A stretch of DNA of 64,000 bases from Symbiodinium natans (Eukaryota; Sar; Dinophyceae; Suessiales; Symbiodiniaceae). The notes under the pieces were generated by a model that did no database searches, had not been told where the DNA came from, and saw only the letters and a program-made list of their open reading frames with translations. The stretch is from positions 988,082 through 1,052,081 of the forward strand of contig CAJNDS010000113.1 in the NCBI GenBank assembly GCA_905221605.1, given 5' to 3'. Numbering within the stretch: the first letter of the stretch is position 1; every line of letters starts with the position of its first letter. Made by a program: the position numbers and the translations under genes. Positions 1-11,344 of the stretch are shown piece by piece.

Positions 1-300
1 TTTAGGGGTTTAGGGGTTTAGGGGTTTAAGGGTTTAGGGGTTAGGGGTTTAGGGTTTTAGGGTTCTTAGGGTTTAGGGCGTTTGGGGCCTAAAGGGACTT
101 TAGGGGTTTTTAGGGGTTTAGAGTTGTTAAAAGGGCTTCTCGGGTTTTTAGGGTGTTTGGGGCCTATAGGGAAAATTTAGGGGTCTTAGGGGTTTTAGGG
201 TTTAGGGTTCTTAGGGGCTTTAGGGTTTTTAGGGCTTTTAGGGTTTTGAGGGTTTTAGGGTTTAGGGGTTTAGGGTTTTAGGTTTCTAGGGTTGGGGGGG
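1..300. repeat. Degenerate telomere-like array (TTTAGGG/TTTAGGGG)
   Basis: Irregular TTTAGGG, TTTAGGGG and GGGTTTTT units run from the first base. Units are too degenerate and too often interrupted to be an active telomere end, and similar arrays recur throughout the window. Confidence 0.85.
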
Positions 301-1320
301 CTAGGGGTTTAGTTTGAAAACCAGTCCTCTGTGACATATTTATCTCTTGTTTTTGCCTCTGGTTGTTAAGATGTTTGTTGTGAAGGGTCTTAAGGGCTTT
401 GTTTAGGGTTGCGGGTCTTAGGGTTTCAGGATTCAAATCGTGGGGTAAGCGACTCGCGACACGGAACCTGAAGCCCCCTAACCCCTAAACCCTAAACCCT
501 AAACCCTAAACCCTAAACCCTCCCAGGGCTCCAGATGCCCTCGGTGCCGACGGTGGGCTGCTCCATGAGCTGGATGTACAGCGGCATAGGCCCACCACCT
601 CGAGATTCTGGGGGGTTTGGGGTTTGGGGTTAGGTTTTCGGGTTTAGGGTTTAGGGTTTAGGGTTAGGGTTTAGGGTTTAGGGTTTAGGGTTTAGGGTTT
701 AGCGTTTAGGGTTTAGGGTTTAGGGTTTAGGGTTTAGGGTTTAGGGTTTAGGGTTTAGGGGGTGGATTTAGGGTTCAGGGCTTCTCCTGAATGATCTGAA
801 GTTAGGGTCTAGGGTTTAGGGTTAGGGTTCAGGGATGGTTCAAACGCTTGTTCTCTTTTACATTGTTTTGTAAGGGGGTGGAAACCAACATGCGCACTAA
901 GCATTTTCCAGATTTAGGCCCAAAGAGAATCTGAGCTTCGGCACGCTTAGGGCTTGGGACGTGCAGAATTGAGCTCGAAGCTGTTTCTGCATTGACGTGA
1001 CAGAAGCACTGTTGGTTGACTGTTGCGCATAAAGGGTGGTTTCCGGAGGGCGACAGTTATGGGTCAACCACGTTCCTGTAAGTAGGGCCCCCAAGTTCTA
1101 AGTAGAGTTATAAGGCCCTAAACTGGGTGATAAGGATCCTAACTTAGGTTCCAAGTCCCTTAACTATAGTTAGTATAACTAGTATGGGGGCCCTCCTTGT
1201 ACGGCAAACCCTCATGTGTCGTGAGCCCACGACTCGACTAATGCCCTGAAGCCAGACGCAATTGCAGGGCCCCGAAACCCGAAACCATGAATGACACGAT
1301 CAGTGACCCAGAGTTTTTGG
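301..1320. other. Telomere-like arrays with unique islands
   Basis: Holds a CCCTAAA run (about 480-520), a unique island at 520-610, a long TTTAGGG array at 601-830, and an island at 850-1,320. The 520-610 island reads open on the minus strand with the coding-looking stretch MPLYIQLMEQPTVGTEGIW, and 897-1,094 is open on the minus strand. Both could be small exons; no family is recognised. Confidence 0.35.
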
Positions 1321-1321
1321 C

Positions 1322-1408
1322 AGGATCCAAAAAGCAGATCCCCTGAAGGGGGTGCTGAAGAATGACCCTAGTATAGGGTACTACTTGGGGTTCTCCTTTT
1401 TGGATCCT
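1322..1408. mobile_element. Short TIR element, family M
   Basis: An 87-b element with perfect 13-b terminal inverted repeats, AGGATCCAAAAAG on the left and CTTTTTGGATCCT on the right. It sits between two minus-strand open stretches, as expected of an introner-like element. A shorter related palindrome may lie near 58,050-58,090. Confidence 0.6.
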
Positions 1409-1847
1409 CCAGGGGCCCAGTGGTCTGGGGATGTCGCGATGTCAACTGCCTCGGGCCTAAGGCACGCGCTCCATGTCAAGAACACCGACCATCGACCAAA
1501 CATGCAGCAGGAATCCAGCAACAGTTTCATACAACTGGAGTTCAAATGCACAGGGCTACAGGGCTACAGTCTGAGCGCGAGTGAGTAGATTTACTCAGAC
1601 CCGACCCCAAATCCACCCCCTCACCAAGACACAACCAACAGGACCAAGACAAAGACGGCATTGAGGCCACAGAGCCCTGTAAATCCTTTACCCCAAGCCC
1701 CAGAGCACTGCAAGCTCTGTGGCTCAGGCGCATCATTGCCAGGAAGTGGTCCCGGAAAGGCCCCGAACGCCCACCACCACTGACCTCGGAGCTTTTGAGG
1801 TTTAGGTCTACATCTGCTGTCTTTTTGCCCAGTCGGTATACATGCAA
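1409..1847 (-). CDS. Candidate exons of an unassigned minus-strand gene
   Basis: Minus-strand frames stay open through most of this island: 1,542-1,847 in one frame and about 1,410-1,580 in another (ending with stretch EAVDIATSPDHWAP next to the family M element). The frame change suggests an intron or a boundary I could not place. Amino-acid composition is mixed and non-repetitive, unlike frames through the telomere-like arrays. No domain is recognised. The plus-strand frame 1,352-1,588 overlaps and is judged less likely because neighbouring genes are all minus. Confidence 0.3.
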
Positions 1848-2099
1848 GCAGCCTGCTTCTACTGTTCAGGCACCTGAGGGATAATCAGGGTGGCGTGAGG
1901 AAACCTTGGTCGCCCGGTAACCACATGATTATTACAAGGGTTTAGGGTTTGGACTTTAGGGTAACCAAGAACCCAAACAAAGGGTAAAGGGTACCACTGG
2001 GCTACCGAAAACCATGAACCCCCATTTCCAGCGAGACCACAGCACCCGCGCCCGCCCCAGCAACATCGAAGGCCTGAGCACTGAAGCCTAAGTCCTAGC

Positions 2100-2296
2100 G
2101 AGCGTCCTAAACCCTGAACCCTGAACCCGCCCTAAACGCTGAACCCTAAACTCTGAACCCTACACCCTAAACCCTAAACCCTACACCCTAATTACACCCT
2201 ACACCCTAAACCCTAAACCCTAAACCCTACACCCTACACCCTAAACCCTAAACCCTAAACCCTAAACCCTTAACCCTTAACCCTTAACCCTTAACC
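2100..2296. repeat. CCCTAAA array
   Basis: Tandem CCCTAAA and CCCTACA units, ending in CCCTTAA variants. It is followed by a 90-b island (about 2,297-2,385) that is open on both strands and then by an array of opposite orientation. Confidence 0.9.
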
Positions 2297-2387
2297 CTAA
2301 GCTCGGTCGAAGCCCTAGTCAGGAAGGGCCTCGAAGACCACGAGCTCCTCCGCGCCGCAGAGGGCCGCCCAGGAAAATTCCTGGTGG

Positions 2388-2570
2388 TTGAGGTTTAGGG
2401 TTTAGGGTTTAGGGTTTAGGGTTTAGGAAGTTTAGGGTTTAGGGTTTAGGAAGTTTAGGGTTTAGGGTTTAGGGTTTGGGGTGTAGGGTTTGGAGTTAAG
2501 GGTTAAGGGTTAAGGGTTAAGGGTTAGGGGTTTGGGGTTTGGTTTTGAGGGTTTAGGGTTTGGCCCAGCA
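2388..2570. repeat. TTTAGGG array
   Basis: Tandem TTTAGGG with GTTAAGG variants, in opposite orientation to the array at 2,100-2,296, so the island between them is bracketed by inverted arrays. Confidence 0.9.
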
Positions 2571-3675
2571 AAGCACCAATAACCAACATGAGATCTGGGA
2601 TCTAGCTCATCCCTCGCTGTGAAAGCACATTGGCCTCAAATGAACAGGTTTGGGGTTTAGGGTGTAGGTTTAGGTTTAGTCTAGGGTTCAGGGTGTAGTC
2701 GGCTATGATCGGGTAGAATAGGGTGTAACAGGGAATAGTAGGGCAGAAGGGCATCATACGGCGTAAATGGGAAACAATAAGGAGGTATGGTCGGGCAGAA
2801 TCCGGCACAGTGTATGATAGGTTGTGGGGCTTAGGGTTCTTCAAGAGTCCACTGGAAAGGCTTGTAGGATGCACAGGACGGGGATTCTAAGGACGGCGGG
2901 GGGGGGGGGAGAGGGTTGGCGTATACCCTGAGCCCGATTTTGAGGGTTCAAAATACATATCTTCCAGCCTAAACCCCAAACCCTACACTCTAAACCCTAA
3001 GCGCTAGACCGTAAACTCGGATGGCCCCACCGACCTTAAACCCTAAACCCTAAACCCGCTTAACCTTAAAGCCTAAACGTCAACCTAAGCCCTATGCCCT
3101 CCCTGGCCTGAACGATCAAGATGTCAATGCCAAAGGCCTCTCCCAGTTTGGGTGTTCAATACTTATGGCTTGTAATCCGGTGCCTGTAATTGTAATATGA
3201 TATCAAATCCACAACATTCAATGTTTCAATATAACTATGGGACAGGTACTGCCGGGTAGGCGGGAGTAAATACTACTTAGAAGGTAGAGCTTCGTGTGCT
3301 GTAGCTCTCAGTTTATAAACAGTCTGAGGCGCTGGCAAAAAAAAAGTGCAGATGCCACCACCTATCTCTCTAACCCTAAACACTAAAACCCTAAACCCTA
3401 GGACCCTGAAACACCTTGAACCCTAAACGGCCAATAGCCGGTCCACTGAATGGCTGCGAAATGTGGCCACGCCCAGGATTCGACTTCAGTACTAGCCCTT
3501 TTCATTGAACCCCCACGGCCAAAACCCTGAACGTGCCCGACACAAAATCGCATTTGGATCTGAAGGTTGGGACTTATGACCCTCTACAAACCCGACTAAG
3601 CTGAGCTCAGCGGTTTAAGGTTCTTTTTTGGCTTGGTACACTTTTTAAGGTTTAGGATTTAGGGTTCCAGGGTTG
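2571..3675. other. Mixed island, no gene recognised
   Basis: Contains degenerate CCCTAAA clusters (about 2,970-3,090 and 3,370-3,430) and low-similarity unique sequence. The minus-strand frame 2,602-2,874 is built largely from degenerate telomere-like units and is not supported as a gene. Confidence 0.4.
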
Positions 3676-3774
3676 GAACGGTCCCCCCTTATACTAACAG
3701 TCCTTAATGGGGATTATAGTAGGGGGTGACTATAATCCCCTATTAAGGACTGTGAGTATACGGGGGGAACACCC
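3676..3774. mobile_element. Short TIR element, family G copy 1
   Basis: The left end reads CCCCCCTTATACTAACAGTC and the right end is its imperfect complement (ATTAAGGACTGTGAGTATAC and GGGGGGAAC). About 100 b, almost a single long hairpin. Other copies lie at 14,967-15,109, 62,534-62,730, 63,575-63,681 and at the window end. Confidence 0.7.
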
Positions 3775-4479
3775 CCAAACCACATTCTCATAAGGGCACC
3801 CTTTTTGGGAGGTTGGTTGCTTTATACGGGACCCTTGAACAAAACAAAACAAAAGGGTAAAGGGTACATAAGGGGGAACATCCCAAGTTATAGGGTTGCG
3901 GGGTTCAGGGCAGCTGGCACAGTCCAAAGTCACTTCCCGCCTAGAGTACCCATGAGCTCAGCCAACCGAAGACAGGACTTATCGTTCCTAGGTGGTTTAG
4001 GGTTTAGGGTTTAGGGCTTGGGATTTAGGGCGCAAACCATACCAGCGAACAAGATAGAGGCCCTTAATGCGCCATCAGCCTTCAGCCCCAAACCCCACTA
4101 GATCGGCGCCTGTGTGGAACACACAGCCCTAAACCCCAAAAAACCTTTTTGCCACCAAACCTCAAACCCAACTCGAACCCCTTTAATGGGCCCTATAAAC
4201 CCTAAACCTTTTGCATCCGGGCTCTACGCTATAAACCCTAAAGCCCTAAGCCCCAAACCCTAAACCCTAAACCCTGTTGACCCCAAAACCTTGTCCGAGA
4301 GACTTCGCTGGCCTCGATGACTTCTAGAAGGGGCCCTTAATCTTCTTCCCCTATACATCCCCTATATATATATACACACCTTCTATAGTCCCCATTTCCT
4401 AAGTAGCCCCTAACCAACCCCCAGTTACCCCCCAAGGTCCCTTAGAAGGGTCCATCCTTTAGTCCCTTCAAAGACTCCA

Positions 4480-4590
4480 GACCCTAAACCCTACCCCTAA
4501 ACCCTAAACCCTAAACCCTAAACCCTAAACCCTAAACCCTAAACCCTAAACCCTAAACCCTAAACCCTAAACCCTAAACCCTAAACCGCA
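4480..4590. repeat. CCCTAAA array
   Basis: About 15 near-perfect CCCTAAA units. The island immediately to the right (4,595-4,675) is open on the minus strand with stretch ARPSIDFGHLAEAPLNPKRL and is a possible small exon. Confidence 0.9.
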
Positions 4591-4594
4591 AGAG

Positions 4595-6963
4595 GCGTTT
4601 CGGGTTGAGGGGGGCCTCGGCCAGGTGTCCAAAGTCGATGGATGGCCTGGCTGCAACTACTTGGCTGTTGGGGTTTAGGGTTTGGGGTTTGGGGATTAGG
4701 GTTCAGGGGAGCTACCAACAAAGCAAGGCATCAGGGTTGAGGGATAAGGGTTGGGGATCTGCAGGGTTTAGGACTTAAAGGCTTAGGATGAAATCTAGGC
4801 CCTGAAGCCCTAAATCGTACCTAGAGTAACCGATATACCCCTTGCACAAGGACATGGTGGCAGACAAGATGGTACAGCTGTATAGATGTCAAAGGGTTTA
4901 GGGTTGAGGGTTTAGGGAGTTAAGGTCGAAGTCCAAGTTGTGCGGTCAGGATACACTCCAAGATGCACGAGCAAACCCTAACCTCAAACCCAAAATCTTC
5001 AACCCAAAACCCCCAGACTCAACCCTAAACCATAAAACCCCTAAAGTTGCCACAAAGCCACACCCTAAATTGTGAGCCCCTATGCCTACGCCGCTAAATC
5101 CTGCAAGGCCCCCCCCCCCCCCCCCAAAAAAAAAAACCCAAGTTCTACCTAAACCTCTTAAACCGCAACCCCTAAACCCTAGACTCCCAAATGACTCCCC
5201 CAAAACCCTAAACCCTAAGCCCTAAGCTCTAGGGGCTTACCTTGGAGCCTTAAGGTTGTACCCTTGGGTATTGGGGAGTTTTCAGGCCCATGTTAGGAGT
5301 ATGTTCAGGGAACTTTAGGGGCAAAACCTTAGGAGTACTTCATCCCTCCTGAAGCCCTAAACCCTAAACCCTCAACCCTAACCCTAAACCCTAAACTTTC
5401 CTAACCCAAAAATTGAAAAGTACAACCTACTAGGGGCACGAGTCTTATTCCCATGAGAAGCCCTAAAACCTCCCTCCGCGCCTCGGCCTAAAGCCTAAAC
5501 CCCTGAACTGAACCCCCTAAACCCTAAACCCTAAACCCTAAACCCTAAACCCTAAGCCCTAAGCCCTAAACCCCTAAACCCCAAGCCCTAAACCCTCAAC
5601 CTCCTAAACCCCTCAAACCCCGAGTTCCCTCTTCCACGCCTCGGCCCCTGAAGTGGTGGTAGGATCAGGGCCCGATTCAACTCCTCAGTGGGTTTTATGG
5701 CTTCTGCAAGCACTCTCTGCAACAGCCGGCTGGGTTTAGGGTTTAGGGTTTAGGGTTTAGGGTTTAGGGTTTCGGGCTTAGGGGTTAAGAGTTTTTAGGG
5801 CTTAGGGGTTCAGAGTTCAGGATGAGCGTTGGGGGTTTACGGCTTATGTTTGGCTTAGGGCTCAGGGGGATAGGAGGTTCAAGATCATTTGTTGGTGTGG
5901 CGTCAAGGGGCTGGGGTTTGTTAATTTAAATTTAATAATCCCTGAAAGCCTTGATCATGAAGGGAACCTGGGGGGGGGTTGTATAGAGCGGGGTAGTCGG
6001 GGAACCCAAGCATTTGGGCTCGGGGCAGCTTGCACATGCACAAGAGTTTTGGGGCCTTGGGTTTCGCGACTCACTGGCACGCCAGAAGGAACAAGGAAGC
6101 CGAGTGCAAGTGCCGGCACCTCTCGGCCGCCCGGACTACAGGGTTTCGGGTTTGGGGCTCCGCCAATTGGCTGAAGAAGGCCGTCTTCTGTTGGCTGGGG
6201 TCAGGAGGTGGGAAGGCTGTGGTTCAAGGATTTGCCGTAAGAAGGGGAGAAAAGGGGTGTGCATGGCTTGAGGGCTGAGGATTTACCTAAACCCTAAACC
6301 CTGAACCCTGAACTCAAAATTAGGGTCTCAACCAAGCGACCTTGGCCAGGATCACAGAATCGTGGAGCGACTGGAGGATATTCCTGAAGCGAACAGCAGC
6401 TCACCCTAGGGTTTAGGGTTTAGGCTTTAGGGTTTAGAGTTTAGGGTTTAGGGAACCTTCATGTACTGACCCGTTTGCTGGACCCGGAGCCCTAAATCCT
6501 AAACCCTAAACCCTATGCAGGTTTGCTAAACCCTAAACCCTAAACCCTAAACCCTAAACCGGTGACCCTTTCATCTCGACTCGCCCCAGAGCTGGCTGGT
6601 GTCTTCCTAACCCGGGCAAGCAATTGGGACTTAGGGTTTAGGGTTTAGGGTTTGGGGTGGTCTAGGCTTTCGGGTTAAGGGCCCAGGGATTAGGCTGTAG
6701 GACATGCGGTTTGGGGGTTGGGTTTTAGGGCTTGCGAGAGAAACCCTGAACCTACAAACCCTGACACCCCTAATTAAACCTTCAAGGCGTGAGAGCACAC
6801 AGCTCGCGGACGCTCGCAGTGGATGCTGGTGAACTACAGCGGCTCGGGGGGACAGGTCCCTTGCTTGGGCCCCCTATGTAGCGCGGCATCCTTTATGAGA
6901 AGGACTCCGCAAAAGGGACCTTAACGTAGAGAGAACCACCCAAACGGTTACTCTTAGGGTAGT
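4595..6963. other. Telomere-like arrays and short islands
   Basis: Arrays at 5,340-5,395, 5,510-5,605, 5,728-5,775, 6,407-6,450 and 6,535-6,560. A homopolymer C/A junction lies at 5,109-5,138. Islands of 80-250 b between arrays include 6,010-6,280 (open in two plus frames and on minus) and 6,320-6,410 (plus-strand stretch ATLARITESWSDWRIFL). The islands may be exons; none matches a family I know. Confidence 0.35.
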
Positions 6964-7051
6964 TACATGGTCCCTTAGTATGGCCCTTAAAAGGGTACGT
7001 ACCCCTAATTTACCCTGTATATATAGCTTATACAAATTAAGGGCCCATGAA
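6964..7051. mobile_element. Short TIR element, family E copy 1
   Basis: The left end reads TACATGGTCCCTTAGTATGG and the right end TTAAGGGCCCATG, giving an imperfect inverted repeat around about 88 b. A second, better preserved copy lies at 26,926-27,018. Confidence 0.6.
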
Positions 7052-7116
7052 ATTGAAACTACCTTCAGAGTTACTATGATACAGTGGCCCTAAGCTTCCA
7101 GTTTTGGAGTCGCGTC

Positions 7117-8259
7117 TCAGGGCAGTTGCCTCTCCTCGTTGCTTTTCTCTCTGCGGTCTTTGCGCTGCTCCTTCTGCTGCTTGCGCCAGGCCACCGCCTG
7201 ATTCCAGGCCTTCTCCACCTCCTTCTCCGAGAGATCCCTGGGCTGGAACAGCTGGATCCGATCCTTCCTTCCCACAGTGCAGCGCGCCTGCCAGGCCTGC
7301 CGGACGGGGCTCCACTTCATGCCCTTCTGCATCCCAAGGGGCTCGAAGTGTGGAAGTTCCGAGAGAAGCTTCGCTGGTACCACCTCGAGTTCCGCTTGAA
7401 TCCCGAACTTCGCGGCCATCTCCCGCGCCTTCGCCTCCGCCTCCACCTGAGCTTGGAAGGTCCCCCCATACACCTGCTTCTTGGTGCTTGGGTCTGTAAG
7501 GTGGACTTGCCACTTCCGGTGCTTCTTCCTGTACACGACGCCCCTCACGGTGGACCCGCCGGCTTTGCCGGTCACGGGCTTCGAGGGCTTCAGCTTACCC
7601 TGGCGCACCAGCTCCTCGCGGTGCGCCTTGGCTTCCTCCAGCGCGGCCGCCACGGCCTCGTCCTCGCCGAGGCCCTCCTTCAGATGCTTGGAGATGGGGA
7701 AGTGGATGCACTTCTTCGTGCCGGCTTCCCGCCACTGCAGTCGCCACCTCGAGTGGTCTGTTTTCCAGCATATGCATTGCACCCCGCTTTGGCGCTCCAG
7801 CCGTCTGAAGAGCCGCTCGCGTCTCTTGTCCTCGCAAGCCTGGAGTGCGGAAGCACAGCGAGCAACGCCCTGCAGCAGCTCATCGATTACATCTTTGATG
7901 GCCTGCCAAGACCTCCCAGCTGCAGCACCTTGAATGCTTCCGATCTTCTCCTCAAACTTGTCGATCTTCACATGGACGAAACCGAGCACATGCTCAATCA
8001 CACCGAAATCATAGTGGCTTGCCTGCCACATGCGAAGCGCCCGAAGCAACAGCGACCGTACCCGTCTCTGTAGATCATGGTTGGCACCCGCGTCTGTGGA
8101 CGCCTCTGCCTGGCCTGATTCTCCAGCCTCTTCTTCTTGCGCCAACGCCTGGGGTTGTTCTGGTTTCCGACTTCTGTCAGGAGGTCTTTGTATACAACCC
8201 TGGTGCCTTAGTGAAGTTCTATTGTCTAGATAATAACGGGATCTCTCCCCCAAACCCAC
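7117..8259 (-). CDS. AP2-type DNA-binding protein with three AP2-like repeats
   Basis: A single 380-codon minus-strand frame. An acidic/Gln-rich N-terminal third is followed by three AP2-like units at about residues 157-221 (GVQCICWKTDHSRWRLQW), 232-285 (RGVVYRKKHRKWQVHL) and 306-365 (KGMKWSPVRQAWQARC). Each has the three-strand plus amphipathic-helix pattern typical of AP2/ERF and ApiAP2 domains. AP2 proteins bind DNA, often as transcription regulators; nuclear localisation is expected but not shown. The C-terminus is strongly basic (KQQKEQRKDRREK). The first 25-30 residues come from less coding-like DNA containing a 55-b-spaced direct repeat (near 8,208 and 8,263), so the true exon may begin near 8,170 and be spliced to exons upstream (higher coordinates). 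The assignment to AP2 rests on pattern, not on a search. Confidence 0.75.
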   Translation of the reverse strand: MGLGERSRYYLDNRTSLRHQGCIQRPPDRSRKPEQPQALAQEEEAGESGQAEASTDAGANHDLQRRVRSLLLRALRMWQASHYDFGVIEHVLGFVHVKIDKFEEKIGSIQGAAAGRSWQAIKDVIDELLQGVARCASALQACEDKRRERLFRRLERQSGVQCICWKTDHSRWRLQWREAGTKKCIHFPISKHLKEGLGEDEAVAAALEEAKAHREELVRQGKLKPSKPVTGKAGGSTVRGVVYRKKHRKWQVHLTDPSTKKQVYGGTFQAQVEAEAKAREMAAKFGIQAELEVVPAKLLSELPHFEPLGMQKGMKWSPVRQAWQARCTVGRKDRIQLFQPRDLSEKEVEKAWNQAVAWRKQQKEQRKDRREKSNEERQLP

Positions 8260-8449
8260 ACCCTAGTGAAGTTCGATATAGGGGTGGAAACTTATAGCCT
8301 CCCCTAAACCCTCACCCAAACCTTGAACCGGAAACCTTAAACCGGATGACCCTCAACCCCTAAACCCCCACCCTAAACCCTAAACCCTAAACCCTATATA
8401 TTCTCTTTTGGGGGGGGTCTTATAGAGAAGTCTCCCACCTGTCTGCGTG

Positions 8450-11340
8450 GAGCTGCAAGAGCCGTGGCCGCCATGCTGACGACCTCGGCCAGCTCCCCCT
8501 GGCTGAGATTCCTCCATGGGCGCCTGGCTACCTTCCGGGTTTAAGGTTTAGGGTTTAGGGCTAGGGTTTAGGGTTTAGGGTTTAGGGTTTAGGGTTTAGG
8601 GTTTAGGGTTTAGGGTTTAGGGTTTAGGGTTTAGGGTTTAGGGGTTAGGGGTTTAGGGCTTAGGGTTTAGGGTTTAGGCTTTAGGACCTCCTCAGCTTGG
8701 CGGAGGCGCTCCAGCTTCTGCGCATCATCCAGGAAACCCCACCTTCGGGACTTCGGGACCAAGTGAACCCTAACAAGGTTTATATGGTTCATATACCTTA
8801 ATGAGAATTATAGTAGTGTTTAGGGTTTATTCAGGGTTTAGGGCTCACATACCTTAATAGGAACTATAGTAGTATAGGGTATACGACCCAAATTTGAGGG
8901 TTCCTTTTTTTTTGGTCCCCAAGGCACTGGTTTATCCTTCTGCAGAGCTGGCTAGACGCGCCCAGAGATGGGTCCTCGTGGGAAGGTTCGTCGTCGTCGG
9001 GCACAACAACCTGGGAGACCAGAAACCAAATTAGGGTTGGGGTTAGGGGTTGAGCGTTTATAGGAGAAGGGTTTCGGGTCCGGGTTATGGGTTTTGGTTT
9101 AGGCTTCAGGGTTTAGGGTTGAGGGTTGAGCGTTTAGGGAAAGTTTCGGGTTTAAGGTATATGGATCAGATCATGATGTAGTCCCCAAGGAGCTACATCG
9201 GCTGTTGCACCCTCGTGCGTTGCAGCCACAGCGAGCACTTGGTCTGCTGGCGGCCGGCAGCAGCGGAACTTGTCGAGAATCCTCTGCAGCTTGTGTGCTG
9301 CCTGTCTCCAGACCTCGGGGTATAGGACAAAACTCCTAAACCCTAGGCCCAAATCAATAAACCCTGAACCCACATGCTTATATGAGCCCTAAGAAGAATA
9401 GCTACGTTCCGTAAGCGTAACAACAGGGATTGAAGTAGGGTTAATTATGAGGCTAGACTCAAGAGTAACCTAGCAATAGAAGCGTGCCCTGTTTGGTTTT
9501 AACGGGGCTTATAAGGGAAACATAAGCCCTCATAAACCCAACAGAAAGGGAATAAGGCCTACGCTAAGTCCTAGCCCTAAACCCTAAACCCCAGAAACCC
9601 TTACAAAGGGAATAAGAGCCTAATTACTCTGGGTCCCAGTACGGTTTATCCATGGGACCTCGCTGACCTCTCCCAACGTGAAGGCCGCCTGCAGCGCAGT
9701 CTTCGCGTCTGGTAGGACCACCTTACGGACCAAATGAACCCTAAAGATGGTTTAGGGTTTAGGGTTTAGGGTTTAGGGTTGTTTACCTGGGACCTGATTT
9801 ACCTACGGTTTGAAGGGATATAGCTACTACGTAGGGGGTACTTACTTAGGTTCATGTGGTCTCCAAGGCACTTCCAAACGTTCAGGTAGGAGGCCACCTC
9901 CCAATTTGGCGATGTATTTCCGCAAGAGCTTGATCTCAGCCGTCTTTGGAATGCGGGCTTTCCTTGGTTCTGGGATCGGATTAGGGTTTGGGGTTTAGGG
10001 TTTAGAGTTTAAGGTTTAGGGTTTAAAGGAGAGAGACATGAGAACCCCCGATTATGCAGCTGAACTCCCTATTAAGCAAACATAAACCCTAAACCCTACA
10101 CCCTAAACCCCAATTGCTTAAGAACCCCGAAAAAACACAACAATATTCTTCCTTCTTAAGGGTAATATAGGGATTGTTATTTTTCTTTTGGGGTTCTCAA
10201 GCAAATAGTATTGTACAAGACGCAGCCCTCCCCGCGCACTTATACCTACTTCTCCAATAACCAAGGGGAAATGTTAAAACTTTATCATTCCTACTAAATA
10301 CGTAAAACCCAAAAAGGTTTTTTTCTTCAACTGTTGGCGAAGTAAGTACAAGAGCTGGCAGGTTTCGGGCCATAGGCGATCCAGGATGCCACATGCGCAG
10401 TGTGCTTTCGCACATCTTCCTTGTCGAAGCGATCCAGTTCCTGCGAGTACTTGCTGATCCTGGGTGAGACTTCGGTACCTTAAGAACCCCAAAGCCTACC
10501 TTTTCTTGTAGGTTCTATAAGAATCCTATAAGGGGCTTTATTGTTGCAACCTACAACGAAGTAGGTTTGGGTTCTCTTGGTCGGCTTTCGGGTTAGTTTA
10601 GGATTTAGGGTTTAAGGTTTAGGGTTTGGGGTTTAGGGTTTAGGGGGGTCATGTACGGCTTATGTTATGCGATCCCCAATTTGCTGATGGAGATTCTAGC
10701 TTACTTTCGAACAGGCTTCAGCTCACTTCAAACGAATCGCAGCTCTGTTCAGTTTAGGGTTTAGGGTTCAAAGTGTTCTGAACCAAAGAAGTCGAAAGAC
10801 ACCAATTCCTAAATCCAGCCCGGCATCACCCATGACTTGTTGGCCTGGGCATGGTATCTGCGAGCGTGTCTGCGCCGCAGCTGCTTCTTTATGGAGCTGC
10901 TTGACAGCTTTCTGCTTTGTCGGGCGGCCATGTCTTCGGATGAAATGCAACCCCGCCGTTGTCAGATGCAATTCTATCCGTAAACCCTAAACCCTAAACC
11001 CTAAACCCTAAACCCTAAACCCCAAAAGGTATGAGTCCACACTTATATAAGAACAGGCACAATCCCCGGTCCCCGATACATCATGCCAAAAGTCAGCGAC
11101 CGGCTGCCGTTTAAGGAAGATAAAACAACGACTGCAAGATTGTTCGGGAATATCTAGAGGTCTCCTATTTGGGGAATTACCAAAATGGCATTACCACAAT
11201 GTTGATATCTAGTAGAAAGCAACATATCCTTCCTCACGAAGAACTTCACGTAGTCTTTCAGTTCCTTGCACAAGAACCCCAGGCGCGAGGGAGCTGTTTA
11301 CCCACTCTTGAGCACAAAGGTCTGGTATATAGTCGGTTGA
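8450..11340 (-). CDS. Candidate multi-exon minus-strand gene, product unknown
   Basis: Islands between telomere-like arrays are consistently open and protein-like on the minus strand. Approximate islands: 11,220-11,340; 10,785-10,970 (HFIRRHGRPTKQKAVKQL); 10,348-10,480 (RISKYSQELDRFDKEDVRK); 9,865-9,970 (AEIKLLRKYIAKLGGG); 9,655-9,735 (VVLPDAKTALQAAFTLGEV); 9,165-9,320 (WRQAAHKLQRILDKFRCC); 8,935-9,020 (VVVPDDDEPSHEDPSLG); 8,690-8,764 (WGFLDDAQKLERLRQAEEV); and 8,455-8,540 (NLSQGELAEVVSMAA). They are separated by TTTAGGG arrays or by TIR elements (10,113-10,210 and 10,245-10,346). They may be one gene continuing into the AP2 exon at 7.1-8.2 kb, or more than one. Splice borders are unresolved and the family is not recognised. 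Confidence 0.45.
8537..8685. repeat. TTTAGGG array between candidate exons
   Basis: About 20 TTTAGGG units, nearly perfect, lying between the coding-looking islands at 8,455-8,540 and 8,690-8,764. Confidence 0.9.
10113..10210. mobile_element. Short TIR element, family B copy 1
   Basis: The left end TTGCTTAAGAACCCC is mirrored by GGGGTTCTCAAGCAAATAGTA. About 98 b, sharing the interior GGTAATATAGGGATTGTTAT with copies at 36,400, 45,124, 54,195 and 55,666. Confidence 0.75.
10245..10346. mobile_element. Short TIR element, family C copy 1
   Basis: Ends CCTACTTCTCC and GGCGAAGTAAG are imperfect inverted repeats. Flanks TATA (10,241-10,244) and TACA (10,347-10,350) look like a decayed 4-b target duplication. 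It adjoins the candidate exon at 10,348-10,480. Confidence 0.75.
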
Positions 11341-11344
11341 AAAC

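Noticed and set aside
1-850. True chromosome end
   Set aside because: Units are degenerate and interrupted, and equally long arrays occur in both orientations across the whole window.
5109-5203. Minus-strand Gly-rich frame 4,946-5,203
   Set aside because: Created by C and A homopolymers and degenerate telomere-like units.
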